64,000 nucleotides of DNA from Labrenzia sp. R4_2 (lineage in GTDB: Bacteria; Pseudomonadota; Alphaproteobacteria; Rhizobiales; Stappiaceae). The position numbers and the translations under genes are program-made. Every line of letters begins with the position of its first letter. Position 1 is the first letter of the stretch. This document shows, in pieces, positions 1 to 11,289 of this stretch. The notes under the pieces are model-generated. The model was not told where the DNA came from. It did not search any database and saw only the letters and a program-made list of their open reading frames with translations. The DNA lies in the NCBI RefSeq assembly GCF_017743865.1, contig NZ_JAGHRJ010000001.1, positions 1,203,731-1,267,730 of the forward strand. The letters run 5' to 3'.

Positions 1-2
1 GG

Positions 3-2927
<2,925 letters not shown>

Positions 2928-2944
2928 CCTTTTGTCTGGCTTGA

Positions 2945-3343
2945 TCAGCTCGCTGGCCAGATGATTTCCATGCGGATGCCGCCCGGTTCTGAAAACATTG
3001 CGTGCATCCGCGGACCGGCGCCCATGGGTTCCGGAGTGAATTCCATCTGAACGCCGGGCCAATTGCCGACTTTTGGCGCCAATGCGTCGAGCGCATCCCG
3101 GCTTGGAACTTCCAGGGCGAGGTGATGCAGGCCGATGTTGGTTTTGCGGTCAAAGTCTGTGATCGCTTGGGTTTTGTCCGCTTGCCACAGGGTCAAACGG
3201 CAGGAGCCATCGGAAACCGTTGAGCGCGGATAGCTGTCATCGCGGGCCAAAAGTTCCCAGCCGAGGCAGTCTGTGAAAAAGGCCGTCGTCTGATCCAGAT
3301 CGCGGACGGTGAGGCCGAGGTGATTGATGCCGATTGTGGCCAA
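2945..3343 (-). CDS. VOC (glyoxalase/bleomycin-resistance fold) family protein
   Basis: A 132-residue single VOC-fold protein, with two beta-alpha-beta-beta-beta halves beginning at INHLGLTVRDLDQ and GLHHLALEVPS. Conserved metal-ligand-type residues (H in INHLGL, H in GLHHLAL, E in RMEIIW) suggest a metal-dependent dioxygenase, lyase or isomerase; the substrate cannot be told. I place the start at a TTG codon (3343-3341) because AAGGAGA lies five bases upstream and the VOC fold begins immediately after it; a longer reading frame upstream has no ribosome site. It faces dnaE and is divergent from rpsB. Confidence 0.85.
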   Translation of the reverse strand: MATIGINHLGLTVRDLDQTTAFFTDCLGWELLARDDSYPRSTVSDGSCRLTLWQADKTQAITDFDRKTNIGLHHLALEVPSRDALDALAPKVGNWPGVQMEFTPEPMGAGPRMHAMFSEPGGIRMEIIWPAS

Positions 3344-3501
3344 AAAGGTCTCCTTGGAAAGAGAGGCAGTCCGGCGCAATTGGCGCCTTATAAGCAATAA
3401 TGAGATAGATGCAGGTTGGCTGCGCCGTGGAGGGCGCCGATAGTGCCGCAGGATAACGGCTGATAGAAGTACTTTCTGCGCATAAAACCGTCTCCCGGCT
3501 C

Positions 3502-3530
3502 TTGAAATAAAATTTCTCTCCCACTATAAG
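3502..3530 (+). promoter_or_regulatory. Sigma-70 type promoter of rpsB-tsf
   Basis: TTGAAA (3502-3507) and TATAAG (3525-3530) are separated by exactly 17 bases, a near-consensus housekeeping promoter. Transcription would begin near 3537, giving rpsB a leader of about 120 bases (to 3657). Ribosomal protein S2 leaders are autoregulated in other bacteria; whether this one is cannot be read from sequence. The rest of the 3344-3657 gap shows no gene. Confidence 0.7.
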
Positions 3531-3657
3531 GCGCCCATTCCACACGCAAGGGGCGGAAACCGAGCTTATCGGGGTCCATCCGGTGGCCGACAGGAGATCT
3601 TCCTCCGGCCCACACCCTCTTGCGGAGGTAAAACCGGAAAACTCAGGAGTTATAGGC

Positions 3658-4467
3658 ATGGCATTGCCTGATTTCACGATGCGTCAGCTGCTGGAAGCTG
3701 GCGTTCACTTTGGTCACCAGAAACACCGTTGGAACCCGCGCATGGGTCAGTACATCTTTGGTGTACGCAACGATGTTCACATCATGGACCTGTCCCAGAC
3801 CGTACCGCTTCTTCACCAGGCACTGAAGGCTGTCTCTGACACCGTCGCCGGTGGTGGCCGCGTTCTGCTCGTCGGCACCAAGCGTCAGGCTCAAGAAGCC
3901 GTTGCAACGTCTGCCCGCAATTCTGCGCAGTACTTCGTCAACGCCCGCTGGCTCGGCGGCATGCTGACCAACTGGAAAACCATTTCCCAGTCCATTCAGC
4001 GCCTGCGTAAGCTCGAAGAGACCCTGAACTCTGACGCTGCAAACGCTCTGACCAAGAAAGAGCGTCTGTTCATGGACCGCGAGCGCGAAAAGCTTGAGCG
4101 GAACCTTGGCGGTATCAAGGACATGGGCGGTATCCCGGACCTCATCTTCGTCATCGACACCAACCGCGAAGCAATCGCGATCCAGGAAGCCCGTCGTCTG
4201 GGTATCCCTGTTGCAGCGATCCTGGATTCCAATTCCAGCCCGGAAGGCATCACTTACCCGGTTCCCGGCAACGATGACGCTGGCCGCGCGATTTCTCTGT
4301 ACTGCGACCTCATCGCACGCGCTGCCATCGATGGCATCTCCCGTGCACAAGGCGCATCTGGCATGGATGTCGGCGCTTCTGAAGAAGCTCCGGTCGAAGA
4401 AGCGCTTGTCGAAGCGGCTGCAGAGGAAGCTCCGGCTGAAGCTGAAGCAGCGGCTGCCCAAGCTTAA
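3658..4467 (+). CDS. rpsB: 30S ribosomal protein S2
   Basis: Ribosomal protein uS2 of the small subunit, 269 residues. The N-terminal signature [13 protein letters not shown] and the downstream segment [11 protein letters not shown] are diagnostic. The C-terminus is an acidic, alanine-rich tail ([17 protein letters not shown]) that extends beyond the E. coli protein, as is common in alphaproteobacteria. The ATG at 3658 is preceded by AGGAG at 3645-3649; upstream in-frame codons are leader. It is followed by tsf, the conserved partner. Confidence 0.98.
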   Translation: MALPDFTMRQLLEAGVHFGHQKHRWNPRMGQYIFGVRNDVHIMDLSQTVPLLHQALKAVSDTVAGGGRVLLVGTKRQAQEAVATSARNSAQYFVNARWLGGMLTNWKTISQSIQRLRKLEETLNSDAANALTKKERLFMDREREKLERNLGGIKDMGGIPDLIFVIDTNREAIAIQEARRLGIPVAAILDSNSSPEGITYPVPGNDDAGRAISLYCDLIARAAIDGISRAQGASGMDVGASEEAPVEEALVEAAAEEAPAEAEAAAAQA

Positions 4468-4480
4468 ATTGATCTGATTT

Positions 4481-4506
4481 CTACCGCGCGGCGATCCGCG
4501 CGGTAG
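4481..4506 (+). other. Perfect hairpin between rpsB and tsf
   Basis: CTACCGCGCGG and CCGCGCGGTAG form an 11-bp perfect stem around a four-base loop, 14 bases after the rpsB stop. It is not followed by a T-tract (AAACATG follows), so it is better read as an mRNA-stabilising, processing or partial-attenuation hairpin than an intrinsic terminator. It would let rpsB and tsf be expressed at different levels. Confidence 0.7.
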
Positions 4507-4621
4507 AAACATGTTGAATTCGCAAGGCGGGGTGCAAATTGTTGCAGACCCGTCATAAAGGCGCGGAAAGCCATCGGCTAAACCGTGTCTCATCTGAAAC
4601 CCCCCATCTACGAGGCAATCG

Positions 4622-5539
4622 ATGAGCATTACCGCCGCGATGGTAAAAGAGCTCCGTGAGAAATCCGGCGCTGGCATGATGGACTGCAAGACCGCCCTGA
4701 CTGAAAACGGCGGTGACATGGAAGCAGCTGTTGATTGGCTGCGCACCAAAGGCCTGGCAAAAGCTGCCAAGAAGGCTGGCCGCGTGGCTGCTGAAGGCCT
4801 GGTTGGCGTTGCTGCTGAAGGCACCAAGGCTGCTGTTATCGAGCTGAACTCCGAAACCGACTTCGTTGCTCGCAACGAAGGGTTCCAGGAACTGGTCGGC
4901 AAGGTCGCAACCGTTGCCGTTGGCACCGACGGTTCTGTCGACGCAGTGACTGCAGCTAATCTGGACGGCAAGTCCGTTGCTGATTCCATCACCGATGCGA
5001 TCGCCACAATCGGCGAGAACATGACCCTCCGCCGGACCGCGATCCTGTCCGTTGGAGATGGTGTTGTGTCCACCTATGTCCACGGCGCTGTCGCCGATGG
5101 CCTCGGCAAGATCGGCGTTCTGGTCGCGCTGGAATCCTCCGGTGACAAGGACAAGCTGAACGCGCTTGGCCGTCAGATCGCGATGCACGTTGCTGCAACC
5201 AGCCCGCTGGCTTTGAACACTGAAGAGCTGGACCCGGAAGTGGTCGAGCGCGAAAAGTCCGTGTTCTCCGAACAGGCTCGTGAATCTGGCAAGCCGGAAA
5301 ACATCATTGAGAAAATGGTGGAAGGCCGTCTGCGCAAGTTCTACGAGGAAGTTACCCTTGTGAAACAGGCATTCGTGATCAATCCTGATCATACGGTAGA
5401 ACAGGCCGTTGAGGCGCTTGCCAAAGACCTCGGCACCGAGGTCAAGCTGTCCGGTTTCGTCCGCTTCGCACTCGGTGAAGGGATCGAGAAGGAAGAGCAG
5501 GATTTCGCCGCGGAAGTGGCGGCAGCCTCCGGGCAGTAA
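4622..5539 (+). CDS. tsf: Elongation factor Ts
   Basis: Nucleotide exchange factor for EF-Tu, 305 residues, normal for the family. The N-terminal UBA-like domain includes [16 protein letters not shown] (about 11-26). The core contains the signature [15 protein letters not shown] (about 72-86), followed by the two dimerisation subdomains. ATG 4622 is preceded by a modest GAGG at 4612-4615. It follows rpsB and ends in a strong terminator, so rpsB-tsf form a two-gene unit. Confidence 0.98.
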   Translation: MSITAAMVKELREKSGAGMMDCKTALTENGGDMEAAVDWLRTKGLAKAAKKAGRVAAEGLVGVAAEGTKAAVIELNSETDFVARNEGFQELVGKVATVAVGTDGSVDAVTAANLDGKSVADSITDAIATIGENMTLRRTAILSVGDGVVSTYVHGAVADGLGKIGVLVALESSGDKDKLNALGRQIAMHVAATSPLALNTEELDPEVVEREKSVFSEQARESGKPENIIEKMVEGRLRKFYEEVTLVKQAFVINPDHTVEQAVEALAKDLGTEVKLSGFVRFALGEGIEKEEQDFAAEVAAASGQ

Positions 5540-5547
5540 GGTCCCAA

Positions 5548-5580
5548 GAAAAGCGCCGGTTAGTCCGGCGCTTTTTTTTT
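5548..5580 (+). terminator. Intrinsic terminator after tsf
   Basis: AGCGCCGG-TTAGT-CCGGCGCT is an 8-bp GC-rich stem followed directly by a run of nine T, starting about 10 bases after the tsf stop. It separates rpsB-tsf from the pyrH group. Confidence 0.93.
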
Positions 5581-5609
5581 GAAGGCTTAATTTTACCCAA
5601 GGTACACAG

Positions 5610-6332
5610 ATGACATCTCCTTTGCGTTGGAAACGGATCCTCCTCAAGCTCTCCGGCGAGGCCCTCATGGGATCGCAGGCTTTCGGAATTGACCCGGCGA
5701 TTGTGCAAAGGATTGCAAAAGAAATTGCGGACGCTGTGGCGCTTGGTGCGCAGGTCGGCGTGGTTGTTGGTGGCGGCAATATCTTCCGCGGCGTGGCAGT
5801 GGCCGCCAAGGGCGGCAACCGGGTGACCGGTGACCACATGGGCATGCTCGCAACCATCATGAACAGCTTGACCCTTGCCGATGCCTTGCGCCGTCTCAAG
5901 GTCAACGCCCGTGTCTTGTCCGCCGTCGCGGTCCCATCCATCTGCGAGACCTTCTCTCAACGTGTGGCGGATCGTTACATGGAAGATGGCGATGTGATCA
6001 TTTTTGCTGGCGGCACCGGAAACCCGTTTTTCACCACTGACAGCGGGGCGGCCTTGCGTGCTGCCGAAATGAAATGCGATGCCTTTTTGAAGGGCACGCA
6101 AGTGGACGGCGTTTATTCAGAGGACCCCAAGGTCAACCCGGATGCCGAGCGGTATGAAACTCTCGGCTATGACGAGGTCATCAGCCGGAACCTGAAGGTC
6201 ATGGACACAACCGCGATTGCCTTGGCCCGGGACAATTCCATCCCGGTCATTGTCTTCTCGATCCATTCGCCGGGCGCGCTGGTTAGCGTGTTGCAGGAAA
6301 CAGGAACCTACACAGTCGTGGGTGACGAGTAG
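5610..6332 (+). CDS. pyrH: Uridylate kinase (UMP kinase)
   Basis: Hexameric bacterial UMP kinase of the amino-acid-kinase family, 240 residues, making UDP for nucleotide, peptidoglycan and lipopolysaccharide precursors. Visible motifs: the LLKLSGEAL start, the glycine-rich VGVVVGGGNIFRG, DHMGMLAT, and the nucleotide-binding segment FAGGTGNPFFTTDS. ATG 5610 has CAAGG at 5598-5602. It begins the + strand series that continues with frr, uppS, cdsA and dxr. Confidence 0.98.
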   Translation: MTSPLRWKRILLKLSGEALMGSQAFGIDPAIVQRIAKEIADAVALGAQVGVVVGGGNIFRGVAVAAKGGNRVTGDHMGMLATIMNSLTLADALRRLKVNARVLSAVAVPSICETFSQRVADRYMEDGDVIIFAGGTGNPFFTTDSGAALRAAEMKCDAFLKGTQVDGVYSEDPKVNPDAERYETLGYDEVISRNLKVMDTTAIALARDNSIPVIVFSIHSPGALVSVLQETGTYTVVGDE

Positions 6333-6437
6333 TTTTTCGGCGCCTAACAGGCTGCAGCACTTGTGTTTCGGTGCGGTTGTGCCATGTTGGCGCGCCGGAT
6401 CTGATTTGGCTTAAGCAACAAGAACAGTGAGGACAAA

Positions 6438-7001
6438 ATGTCTGTAGAAGGTGTCGACCTGGATGACTTGAAGCGGCGCATGCAAGGCGCGCTTTCTTCT
6501 CTGAAAACTGATTTCTCAGGTCTGCGGACAGGCCGCGCATCTGCAAGCATGCTCGATCCGATTTCTGTCGACGCTTATGGCCAGTCCATGCCGCTGAGCC
6601 AAGTTGGAACCGTTTCCGTACCAGAGCCGCGCATGGTTGCGATTCAGGTCTGGGACAAGTCCATGGTTGCCGCTGTCGAAAAAGCCATTCGCGAATCAAA
6701 CCTCGGCTTGAACCCGGTTGTGGACGGTCAGTTGCTGCGTCTGCCGATCCCCGAGCTCAACCAGGAGCGCCGTCAGGAGCTGATCAAGGTTGCGCACAAG
6801 TATGCCGAACAGGCCAAGGTTGCGATCCGTCACGTACGCCGCGACGGAATGGATGACGCCAAGAAGGCGGAAAAAGACGGCGAGATCTCTCAGGACGACA
6901 GCCGTGTTGCATCTGACGAAGTGCAAAAACTCACCGATGGAATGATCGGCGAAGTGGATGCAATGCTTGCGAAGAAAGAGGCGGAAATTTCGCAGGTTTA
7001 A
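6438..7001 (+). CDS. frr: Ribosome recycling factor
   Basis: RRF, 187 residues, which with EF-G splits post-termination ribosomes. The family signature is complete: [14 protein letters not shown] near residues 31-44, the [15 protein letters not shown] segment, and the C-terminal three-helix arm with [18 protein letters not shown] 6438 is preceded by GTGAGGA at 6427-6433. Its place after pyrH is the conserved bacterial order. Confidence 0.98.
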   Translation: MSVEGVDLDDLKRRMQGALSSLKTDFSGLRTGRASASMLDPISVDAYGQSMPLSQVGTVSVPEPRMVAIQVWDKSMVAAVEKAIRESNLGLNPVVDGQLLRLPIPELNQERRQELIKVAHKYAEQAKVAIRHVRRDGMDDAKKAEKDGEISQDDSRVASDEVQKLTDGMIGEVDAMLAKKEAEISQV

Positions 7002-7034
7002 AGGGCGGCTTTTGGCCAGCGGTTGAGGACTAGG

Positions 7035-7802
7035 ATGAGCAGCAACCTGGAACGACAGGCAAATGCAGAGCCGGTTTCGGCTGCGCCTTCGCATGTGCCA
7101 AACCATGTTGCGTTCATCATGGACGGAAATGGCCGGTGGGCGTCTTCCCGCGGCCTGCCGCGTACCGAAGGCCACCGTCAGGGACTGGAGGCGCTCCGCA
7201 AAATCATCCGTCATGCCGCTCTACGGGGCGTCGGGATAGTAACGATCTACAGCTTCTCGACGGAGAACTGGAGCCGGCCGGAGCCTGAAGTCAGATTTCT
7301 GATGGGGCTGCTGCGCCGGTTCGTGCAGCGTGACTTAAGTGAGTTGCACCGGGAAAACATCCGCATCCGCATTATCGGCGAGCGTGATAATCTCGACGCT
7401 GGGATCCTCAAGCTTTTGCTAGATGCCGAGGAGCTGACCCGCAACAACACGGGCATGGAGCTGGTTGTTGCCTTCAACTACGGCGCGCGGCAGGAGCTGA
7501 CAGCTGCGGTGAAAAAGTTGTGTGAGAAGGTTGCGCGCGGCGAAATCGAACCAAGCGCCATAACGGAAGCCCATATTTCCGCCGAGCTCGACACAGCGGG
7601 ACTACCTGATCCTGATCTGATCGTGCGCACAAGTGGCGAACTCCGCCTCTCAAATTTCCTCTTATGGCAGGCGGCTTACACAGAGTTCTATTTCTCGGAT
7701 CTCATGTGGCCCGATTTCGATGAAGCTGCGCTGGATCAGGCGCTGGAGTGCTTCGGCAACCGGGATCGGCGGTACGGTGGTGTCACCGCGCAGGCACTTT
7801 AA
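7035..7802 (+). CDS. uppS: Undecaprenyl (polyprenyl) diphosphate synthase
   Basis: cis-Prenyltransferase, 255 residues, making the C55 carrier for peptidoglycan and polysaccharide synthesis. VAFIMDGNGRWA (residues 25-36) holds the catalytic Asp30, and GHRQG, FSTENWSRP and the C-terminal RTSGELRLSNFL complete the family pattern. I chose ATG 7035 (GAGG at 7025-7028) over an in-frame TTG 12 bases upstream, which would overlap the ribosome site. It lies directly before cdsA. Confidence 0.96.
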   Translation: MSSNLERQANAEPVSAAPSHVPNHVAFIMDGNGRWASSRGLPRTEGHRQGLEALRKIIRHAALRGVGIVTIYSFSTENWSRPEPEVRFLMGLLRRFVQRDLSELHRENIRIRIIGERDNLDAGILKLLLDAEELTRNNTGMELVVAFNYGARQELTAAVKKLCEKVARGEIEPSAITEAHISAELDTAGLPDPDLIVRTSGELRLSNFLLWQAAYTEFYFSDLMWPDFDEAALDQALECFGNRDRRYGGVTAQAL

Positions 7803-7817
7803 GGCCGTTAAAAGGTA

Positions 7818-8660
7818 ATGCCTGATCAAGACCTTCCAGCCAAGACGAAAAGCAATCTGCAGCTGCGGGTTCTGTCTGCAGCGGTTTTGGGGCCACTGGT
7901 TCTTGGACTGATTTATCTGGGCGGATGGGCCTATGCGGTCCTTGTGTTGGCGGCTGCTATTCTTTTCCTGTCAGAGTGGTTTACGATCACCGGGACCAAG
8001 CAGACATCGGTTCCCGCGATCGCCGGGCAGGTAGCCCTCGTCGGAGCATGTGGTCTGAAGCTTTTCGGTTTTCACGTTGAGGGACTGTTGGTCGTGGCTG
8101 CTGGCGCGGCTGCGACGCTGGTTTTGTCCGGTTTTTCCAGGGAAGGGCGCTGGGGGGCGGAAGGTATCGTCTACAGCGGCCTAGCCCTGACAGCGCTCTT
8201 GTCCTTGCGGGCAGGCACTGGCGGTCTGGTCTTCACTTTCTTTTTGTTCTTTGTGGTTTGGGCGACAGATATCTTTGCTTATTTCACCGGCCGGGCAATT
8301 GGCGGCCCCAAACTCTGGGCAAAGGTGTCGCCGAAGAAAACCTGGTCTGGTGCAATCGGCGGCCTTACCATCGCAATCGTTTTCGGTGTCGGCGTCGCGG
8401 CAATCAGCGGAGCCAGTCAACTTGTGACCTGGGCCGTGCTTGCGGCTATCCTGTCAATTGTCTCACAAGCCGGTGATTTGTTGGAATCTGCGATCAAACG
8501 CCGATTTGGTGTTAAAGATTCCAGCCAGCTAATACCCGGACATGGCGGTATCATGGATCGGATTGATGGCTTGGTCGCCGCTGCTATCTTTGCGGTGCTG
8601 ATCGGCCTGGTCGCCGGTGGCACGTTTGCAGATCCTTTAAACAGCTTGGCTCTATTCTGA
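7818..8660 (+). CDS. cdsA: Phosphatidate cytidylyltransferase (CDP-diglyceride synthase)
   Basis: Inner-membrane enzyme, 280 residues with about eight hydrophobic segments, making CDP-diacylglycerol from phosphatidate and CTP. The C-terminal family signature is present: SAIKRRFGVKDSS followed by LIPGHGGIMDRIDG. ATG 7818 has AAAGG just upstream and starts 16 bases after uppS. dxr begins within 15 bases of its end, so the genes are probably cotranscribed. Confidence 0.96.
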   Translation: MPDQDLPAKTKSNLQLRVLSAAVLGPLVLGLIYLGGWAYAVLVLAAAILFLSEWFTITGTKQTSVPAIAGQVALVGACGLKLFGFHVEGLLVVAAGAAATLVLSGFSREGRWGAEGIVYSGLALTALLSLRAGTGGLVFTFFLFFVVWATDIFAYFTGRAIGGPKLWAKVSPKKTWSGAIGGLTIAIVFGVGVAAISGASQLVTWAVLAAILSIVSQAGDLLESAIKRRFGVKDSSQLIPGHGGIMDRIDGLVAAAIFAVLIGLVAGGTFADPLNSLALF

Positions 8661-8674
8661 GTGGGAGAGTGCCG

Positions 8675-9880
8675 TTGACGGCGGAACAAGAGCAAGACTA
8701 TCCGGCAAAATTGGTTCGCGTTACAGTTCTTGGCGCGACCGGATCAATCGGCCAGAGCGTCGCGGATTTGATTGCACGTAATCCCGAACGCTTTGAAGTT
8801 GTTGCCTTGGTTGCCAATTCAAGCGCTGACGCCTTGGCGGAGATGGCGCTCCGTTTGAAGGCCAAATCCGCTATTTTGTCCGATCCGAGCAATTATGAGG
8901 ATCTGAAAAACCGGCTTTCTGGAAGCGGGATCGAGAGCGCGTCCGGTGATCAAGCTGTGCTTGAGGCGGTCGACCGGGATACAGATCTTGTCATCGGCGC
9001 AATTGTGGGCGCGGCCGGTCTTTTGCCAACCATGGCAGCTATTAAGCCCGGGCGGCGAATTGCGCTCGCCAACAAGGAGTGCCTGGTGTGCGCAGGGGAC
9101 CTGTTCATGGGCAAGATTGCGGCAGAGGCCGCCGAAATCCTGCCGGTCGACAGTGAGCACAACGCAATATTCCAGGTCTTCGAGGCCTCTCACCCGGACA
9201 GCATAGAAAAGGTCATTCTGACTGCGTCTGGCGGCCCGTTCCGAACGATGGCGTTTGAAGATATGGTGCGGGTGACACCACAGCAAGCGCTCAAACACCC
9301 GAATTGGGATATGGGCGCGCGGATCTCCATCGACAGCGCTACGATGATGAACAAGGGTCTTGAAGTTATTGAGGCTCATCACCTTTTTCCAGTGAGTGCT
9401 GATCAGTTGGATGTTCTTGTTCATTCGCAATCTGCGGTTCACGGGCTTGTCCAATACCGCGACGGATCGCTTCTTGCGCAGCTCGGCAGTCCCGATATGC
9501 GCACACCGATTGCGCATTGCATGGCCTATCCGCGCCGGATGCAAGCACCGGTCGAGCGCCTGGATTTGGCGAAACTCGGATCGCTCACGTTTGAGGTACC
9601 GGACATGAAGCGGTTCCCGGCACTGCGGATCGCGCTGGAGGCGCTCCGGTCGGGCGGTACAGCGCCAGCGGTTCTAAATGCCGCCGACGAAACAGCTGTT
9701 GCGGCCTTTCTGAAGGGCGCGATCGGGTTTATGGACATCCCGGCAGCCGTCGAAGAGGCGCTATCGGCGTTTTCTGCCAAAGGAAAGCTTGCACCAGCTG
9801 CGACGGTAGAAGACGTTTTGGCGCTGGATCAGGAAGCCCGTGTTTGGACTGGGCATTGGATTTCAAGCCGCGCCGCCTAA
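8675..9880 (+). CDS. dxr: 1-deoxy-D-xylulose 5-phosphate reductoisomerase
   Basis: Second enzyme of the MEP isoprenoid pathway; NADPH-dependent rearrangement and reduction of DXP to MEP. About 401 residues. Visible motifs are the NADPH-binding VLGATGSIGQS, the metal and substrate site with DSEHNAIFQ, and SATMMNKGLEVIEAHHLF. Two start codons are possible: GTG 8669 and TTG 8675. GGGAG at 8663-8667 has good spacing (7) only for the TTG, so I choose 8675. Products feed UppS upstream in the same run. Confidence 0.95.
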   Translation: MTAEQEQDYPAKLVRVTVLGATGSIGQSVADLIARNPERFEVVALVANSSADALAEMALRLKAKSAILSDPSNYEDLKNRLSGSGIESASGDQAVLEAVDRDTDLVIGAIVGAAGLLPTMAAIKPGRRIALANKECLVCAGDLFMGKIAAEAAEILPVDSEHNAIFQVFEASHPDSIEKVILTASGGPFRTMAFEDMVRVTPQQALKHPNWDMGARISIDSATMMNKGLEVIEAHHLFPVSADQLDVLVHSQSAVHGLVQYRDGSLLAQLGSPDMRTPIAHCMAYPRRMQAPVERLDLAKLGSLTFEVPDMKRFPALRIALEALRSGGTAPAVLNAADETAVAAFLKGAIGFMDIPAAVEEALSAFSAKGKLAPAATVEDVLALDQEARVWTGHWISSRAA

Positions 9881-9979
9881 TTTATCCGGTGCGAAACGAA
9901 TGCTGGATCATTAACGTGCCGTAATTCCATTGCTATTAAGGTAGCGCTTAAGGACTGTGCGGGAACAATCGGAAATCTC

Positions 9980-11116
9980 ATGGAAATATTTGGCTCTGCC
10001 TACGACCTTCTGATCGGCTATATGGTGCCGTTCCTGTTTGTTCTGACGATCGTCGTCTTCTTTCATGAGCTCGGCCACTTTGCCGTTGCGCGGTGGTGCA
10101 ATGTGAAGGTGGATGCTTTTTCCGTTGGTTTTGGACGGGAATTGTTTGGCTGGTACGACAAACACGGCACGCGCTGGAAAGTGTCGCTTATTCCCCTTGG
10201 CGGCTATGTGAAATTTGCCGGTGACGAGAATGCCGCGAGTGTTCCGGACCGGGAATACATTGCCAGCATGAGCGAGGAAGAGCGCAGAACAGCCTTCATC
10301 GCAAAACCCGTGTGGCAGCGTGCAGCGATCGTGGCTGCCGGTCCGATCGCCAATTTTATCTTGGCGGTCATCATTTTTGCCGGGATCTTCATGGCCTACG
10401 GAAAGCCGCAGCTCTTGCCGGTCGTCTCCTCGGTTATCGAGGGTTCAGCTGCCGAAACAGCCGGTATTCAGACAGGTGACCGGATCCTGTCGATCAATGA
10501 CAAGCCATTGTCTTATTTTGAAGATTTGAAATGGACAGTGCGCCATAATCCGGACCAGCCGCTGGTCCTCGGGATCGAGCGGGATGGGGCCGAGCTCACA
10601 GCGACAGTGGTGCCCGTTTACGTCACCGACGTCAATCAGTTCGGTGTTGAGTACCGGGAGCCGCGCATTGGTGTGGCAATCGCAAGTGACGAAAATACCC
10701 GTATCTTGAAGCAGCTCGGTGTTGGCGGCGCGCTTTGGGAAGGTGTGCTGCGTACCTACAAGATCATCTACGATACCGTGAATTTCATCGGCGAGATCTT
10801 TGCCGGCGAGCAATCGGCAAAACAATTGGGTGGGCCGATACAAATTGCGCAGGTGTCCGGAACGGTCGCTCAGTTCGGCTTGATTGAGCTCATCAGTCTC
10901 GCTGGTTTTCTGTCTGTGTCGATCGGTTTTATCAACCTGCTCCCAATCCCGATTCTCGACGGTGGCCATCTGGTGTTCTACGCGGCTGAAGCTATCCGTG
11001 GAAAACCACTCAACGAGAAGGTGCAGGAAGTCGGATTTCGCATCGGTTTGGGCCTCGTACTAATGCTTATGGTGTTCGCGACTTGGAACGATATCTGGCG
11101 ATTAATGAGCCTTTAA
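9980..11116 (+). CDS. rseP: RseP-type site-2 zinc metalloprotease
   Basis: Membrane-embedded M50 protease, 378 residues, performing regulated intramembrane proteolysis (anti-sigma factor cleavage) and signal-peptide clearance. HELGH at residues 29-33 gives zinc ligands H29 and H33 with catalytic E30; LDGGH in the C-terminal LPIPILDGGHLV gives the third ligand. One clear PDZ domain lies between, near AETAGIQTGDRILSIND; the E. coli protein has two, so this version may be shorter in the periplasmic part. It stands between dxr and bamA, as in most alphaproteobacteria. Confidence 0.95.
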   Translation: MEIFGSAYDLLIGYMVPFLFVLTIVVFFHELGHFAVARWCNVKVDAFSVGFGRELFGWYDKHGTRWKVSLIPLGGYVKFAGDENAASVPDREYIASMSEEERRTAFIAKPVWQRAAIVAAGPIANFILAVIIFAGIFMAYGKPQLLPVVSSVIEGSAAETAGIQTGDRILSINDKPLSYFEDLKWTVRHNPDQPLVLGIERDGAELTATVVPVYVTDVNQFGVEYREPRIGVAIASDENTRILKQLGVGGALWEGVLRTYKIIYDTVNFIGEIFAGEQSAKQLGGPIQIAQVSGTVAQFGLIELISLAGFLSVSIGFINLLPIPILDGGHLVFYAAEAIRGKPLNEKVQEVGFRIGLGLVLMLMVFATWNDIWRLMSL

Positions 11117-11289
11117 GCGGGGAGCCGTGACATTGACGCAACGTCCTCTGACTAAATCGATTTCGGCGTCCAACTGCTGTTGCGTTATCGGTAAAAACCT
11201 ATAAAACATGGATCGATTTTTGGGATTCTCCGGGGGTGATCGGATGAATTCCGAGACGGGGTTTTAAAAAACAAAGGCATAGCGCACTG

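Noticed and set aside
3643..5941. Long open frames on the - strand opposite rpsB, tsf and pyrH (476 and 462 codons)
   Set aside because: They lie opposite well-conserved genes, have no ribosome site and no protein-like composition; they arise from codon bias in the opposite strand.
11174..11205. bamA promoter with TTGCGT and TATAAA
   Set aside because: Spacer is 14 bases, too short for a sigma-70 promoter.
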